Assembly (NCBI GenBank): GCA_003235465.1
Contig: QJWD01000279.1
Location: 1 to 7,546, forward strand
DNA length: 7,546 nt
Reading direction: 5' to 3'
Origin: Nitrospirota bacterium
GTDB lineage: Bacteria; Nitrospinota; Nitrospinia; Nitrospinales; VA-1
In this document: one piece after another, positions 5,043 through 7,546 of the stretch
Layout: every line of letters begins with the position of its first letter
Numbering within the stretch: the first letter of the stretch is position 1
The notes under the pieces: model-generated
Seen by the model: the letters and a program-made list of their open reading frames with translations, nothing else
What the model was told of the DNA's origin: nothing
Database searches by the model: none
Made by a program: the position numbers and the translations under genes

Positions 5043-7546
5043 TTCACCAGTTCCTTGTAGTATTCCATCACCATGCGTTCGTAGCTTTTCGGCGTCTGCT
5101 TCTTCATGGCTTTCAGGATCTCCTCGCGGAATTCCCCCGGCACCTTGTAGAGGTCTTCCGAGGGCAGGTCCACCTTTTCCTTCTGCATGCGCGCCGAACC
5201 GCCGCGCCGGGCGTCGCGGGCGCGGCCGGTGCCGAACTTGAGTGTCGAGCTTTCGCGGCCGTTCTTCGCCATCTGGCTGTTCGAGTCCTTGATCTGGTCG
5301 AGCAGGTCGCGGGTTTCCTTGAGTTCCTTTAGCGCCTCGTTTTCCGCGTCGATGCTGCGGTCCACGCTGTGCTCGCGCAAGTTGCTCTCCGCGCGTTTCA
5401 TGTGGCGGCCGGCGCGCGACATTTTCGCCGCCAGCTCCGGCGGCACCATCGGGTTCTGCTGGTTCATCTCGCTGAAGTGCTGGGAAAGCTCGCCGGTTTC
5501 GCTTTGCATCTGCCCTTCGCGGGGCGCGAGCTCGCTCATTTTCCTTTTACTTCCTTCCGAGAGCAGGGTTTGGTCGCTCTCCTGCAACGCGCGCAGCATG
5601 CTGCCGAGCTTCTTCGAGATTTCGCTGTTGAGCCGCGTCACCTCCTTGAGGTCGGCGTCCATGCGGTCGTTGATGTCCTCGCGCTGGTTGTGCGTCGTGC
5701 GCATGTTGTTCTGCCACTGGAAGATTTCCGGATAGGTGTTCTTGAACAGCTGGTTGAATTCGTTCAGGTCGCCAATCTCGGCGAGTTCCTCCAGGGTGTC
5801 GTACTTCTCCTCGATCGGCGGCAGGGCGTTCAGGTAGTCCTTGAACGCGAGCACGCGCAGGCTGTCCATCTCCCGCATCGTGCCGGAAAGCTCGCGCCTG
5901 AGCTGGTTGAGCTCGGCGAAGTGTTTTCGTCTCTCCTCCTCGCCTTTGGCATCGAGGGTGCGCTGGCCTTTCTCCTGAATCTGGCGGTTGAGGTCGGATT
6001 GCCGGTCCATCAGCTCGTGCAGCTTTTTCATCACCGGGTGGTCCTCGAGGTAGCCGCTGTTCTCCTTCAGGGTCGACTGGATGCTGTTCACATCCTCCTT
6101 GAGTGCGGCGAACAGGTCCCGAACCTGCTGCTCGAAATGTTTCGCCTGCTGGGCGCGCAGGGACTTGCCGATTTCTGTGGTTTCCTCGAGCAGGGCATTC
6201 TGCCGCTGTTCCAGGTCCTCGATTTTGCCGAGCGCGTCTTCCAGCCGGTTCATCATCTCCATGTCGACCAGGTTGTCCATCTGGTCGCGCGCCTGGTCGA
6301 GCTGGTTGGAGAGGGTCTTGAGGTCCTCCATGGTGCGTTCCAGTTCCTTGAGCGCATCCTCCATCTTGCCCTGGTTGGCGAGGTCCATGATGTTGTCGAG
6401 GGCGGCGGAGAACTCCTCTAGGTTGAGGCTCTTGAACGCCTCGGGGTTCAGGAACTCGTCGGGCATGGCCTGCGTCTGCCTGGAAAGCTGGTCCATGATT
6501 TTCTGCATCGTCTGCCGGATCTGGTCGAGCTTGCTCTTCAGTTCCTTCGACGCCGCCGGGGCCTTCTTGTCGCGCAGTTTTTCGAATTCCGCCTTCAGCT
6601 GGTCGGTGAGTTTGCTGAGCTGGTCGTCGAGGTCGAGCACCTGGTCCATTTTCTGCCGGTTGGTCATGCGCACGAGGAACAGCACGTCGGTCTCGAGGTG
6701 GGCCACCAGCCGCTGGTTCAGCGACACCACCTGAAAATCGTCGAGGCCGACGGGGGTGGCCTTGAGGACGGTGTTCTTGATTTTTTCCAGCGTGTCGATC
6801 TGCTGCTGGCGGATCTCGGTGAGCCCGGCGATGATGTTCCTAAGCAGGTTCAGGTACGGGCGCGGAAAGCTGTCGAGGTTTTCCGCCTGCTCGTGAATGC
6901 GCTGCGCGAGGCCGATGATGTCGATCAAGTTGTCGGTGGCGGCGATGAGGTGGTTCTTCCAGCCCACCATGTCGATGGGCGGCTTGGCGAGCGCGTTGCC
7001 CTCCACCAGGCTCACGGCCAGCTGGGCGATGAGCTTCTCGGTCAGCTCCTCCTGCAGCAGGATGAGGTTCTCCTGCTCCTGGCGCGAATCGAAGATGGTG
7101 AACGTGAACGATTCCGACTGCCCCCGGTTGGGGCCGAGCACGTTGTCGTTGTCGGTGATCTCGAGATAGTACTGCACCTCCTCGCCGGGCTCGAAGGCGG
7201 TCTCGGCCAGGTCCCAGGTGTAGTTGCCCTTGGTCTCCCGGTCGTTGCCCTTCATGCGCTCCACCGGCAGGCGGATTTCCCTGCCGCCGGCGAACGCCAC
7301 CAAGTCGACGCCGGTGATGCCGAAATCGTCGCTGCCTTCGAAAAACATTTGCACCTTGCCGTTGTCGTAATACACCGGCTTCGGGTTGGCGAGAAACAGC
7401 GATACCCTCGGCGCCTGGTCGGCCACGGGTTCGATGGGGTATTTCTTTTCCAGCAGGATTTTTTCGCCCGACGCGTCCTTCATGAGAAACTGGTAGAAGC
7501 CCTTTTCCTTCACCAACAGCGAGGACTTGAACCCGGCCTCGCCCTC
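5039..7546 (-). CDS. DUF4175-like coiled-coil envelope protein (5' end outside window)
   Basis: At least 835 residues are visible. The frame is open to the last base of the window, so the true start and any N-terminal membrane helices lie beyond it; an in-frame TTG at 7516 is not a credible start. Counting from the window edge, residues about 15-155 are a beta-rich, Ig-like region (SDDFGITGVDLV, VQYYLEITDNDNVLGPNRG, SFTFTIFDSR) of the kind found in DUF4175-type proteins. Residues about 155-760 are long, charged, Gln- and Met-rich helices with strong coiled-coil character (SKLTDQLKAEFEKL, LEDALGKIEDLEQRQNALLE). A low-complexity basic Gly/Arg stretch (about 762-788) precedes a tail, LPSEDLYKVPGEFREEILKA to YYKELVK, that looks like a conserved docking or end motif. 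No hydrophobic membrane span is visible, so this part is probably periplasmic. Such genes are often near moxR. It is the first visible gene of the operon and is coupled to the peptidase by ATGA. The DUF4175 assignment is by resemblance. Confidence 0.75.
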   Translation of the reverse strand, partial: EGEAGFKSSLLVKEKGFYQFLMKDASGEKILLEKKYPIEPVADQAPRVSLFLANPKPVYYDNGKVQMFFEGSDDFGITGVDLVAFAGGREIRLPVERMKGNDRETKGNYTWDLAETAFEPGEEVQYYLEITDNDNVLGPNRGQSESFTFTIFDSRQEQENLILLQEELTEKLIAQLAVSLVEGNALAKPPIDMVGWKNHLIAATDNLIDIIGLAQRIHEQAENLDSFPRPYLNLLRNIIAGLTEIRQQQIDTLEKIKNTVLKATPVGLDDFQVVSLNQRLVAHLETDVLFLVRMTNRQKMDQVLDLDDQLSKLTDQLKAEFEKLRDKKAPAASKELKSKLDQIRQTMQKIMDQLSRQTQAMPDEFLNPEAFKSLNLEEFSAALDNIMDLANQGKMEDALKELERTMEDLKTLSNQLDQARDQMDNLVDMEMMNRLEDALGKIEDLEQRQNALLEETTEIGKSLRAQQAKHFEQQVRDLFAALKEDVNSIQSTLKENSGYLEDHPVMKKLHELMDRQSDLNRQIQEKGQRTLDAKGEEERRKHFAELNQLRRELSGTMREMDSLRVLAFKDYLNALPPIEEKYDTLEELAEIGDLNEFNQLFKNTYPEIFQWQNNMRTTHNQREDINDRMDADLKEVTRLNSEISKKLGSMLRALQESDQTLLSEGSKRKMSELAPREGQMQSETGELSQHFSEMNQQNPMVPPELAAKMSRAGRHMKRAESNLREHSVDRSIDAENEALKELKETRDLLDQIKDSNSQMAKNGRESSTLKFGTGRARDARRGGSARMQKEKVDLPSEDLYKVPGEFREEILKAMKKQTPKSYERMVMEYYKELVK

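Noticed and set aside
5369..6421. Long plus-strand open frame (350 codons) opposite the DUF4175-like gene
   Set aside because: It is a Leu/Val/His-rich antisense shadow with no domain signal and no ribosome site context. The coding strand has consistent coiled-coil sequence.

Overview
The window is a GC-rich (roughly 60% by eye), densely coded stretch of chromosome, most likely from a Gram-negative bacterium. The evidence is a lipobox lipoprotein, an exported TPR metalloprotease and a very large DUF4175-like envelope protein. The gene set and style would fit Desulfobacterota, Nitrospinota or a similar lineage, but no marker gene here settles the taxonomy. I see no tRNA, rRNA, CRISPR array, insertion sequence or phage gene, and no gene-free stretch longer than 300 bases.

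Layout. Bases 1-136 are a leader with AT-rich palindromes and a plausible promoter. They lead into a TPR lipoprotein on the plus strand (137-886). It converges, with only 6 bases between stop codons, on a minus-strand metallo-beta-lactamase-fold protein of the oxygen-binding diiron (ODP/flavodiiron-like) type (893-1621). Next on the minus strand is a complete MoxR AAA+ ATPase (1739-2758). A 180-base divergent promoter region separates it from a small two-CBS-domain protein on the plus strand (2939-3301). The rest is one tightly coupled minus-strand operon, read from the right edge leftwards. It starts with a DUF4175-like coiled-coil protein whose start lies outside the window (5039-7546), followed by a secreted HExxH metallopeptidase of the peptidase MA type flanked by TPR-like helices (3489-5042). 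It ends with a Cys-rich GDCCVxC mini-protein on a GTG start (3184-3492). Successive genes overlap by 4 bases (ATGA, then GTGA), and the last one runs convergently into the CBS gene.

How the genes may work together. MoxR ATPases commonly sit beside DUF58, VWA (BatA/B-like), TPR and DUF4175-like genes in envelope-stress or aerotolerance-type loci. Here the MoxR ATPase and the DUF4175/peptidase operon are within 0.5 kb of each other, but the CBS gene lies between them on the opposite strand and MoxR has its own promoter candidate. This looks like a rearranged MoxR locus. The diiron MBL protein (O2/NO chemistry), the Cys-rich mini-protein and the CBS sensor are all compatible with an oxidative, redox or metal-stress theme. 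That link is inference from neighbourhood only.
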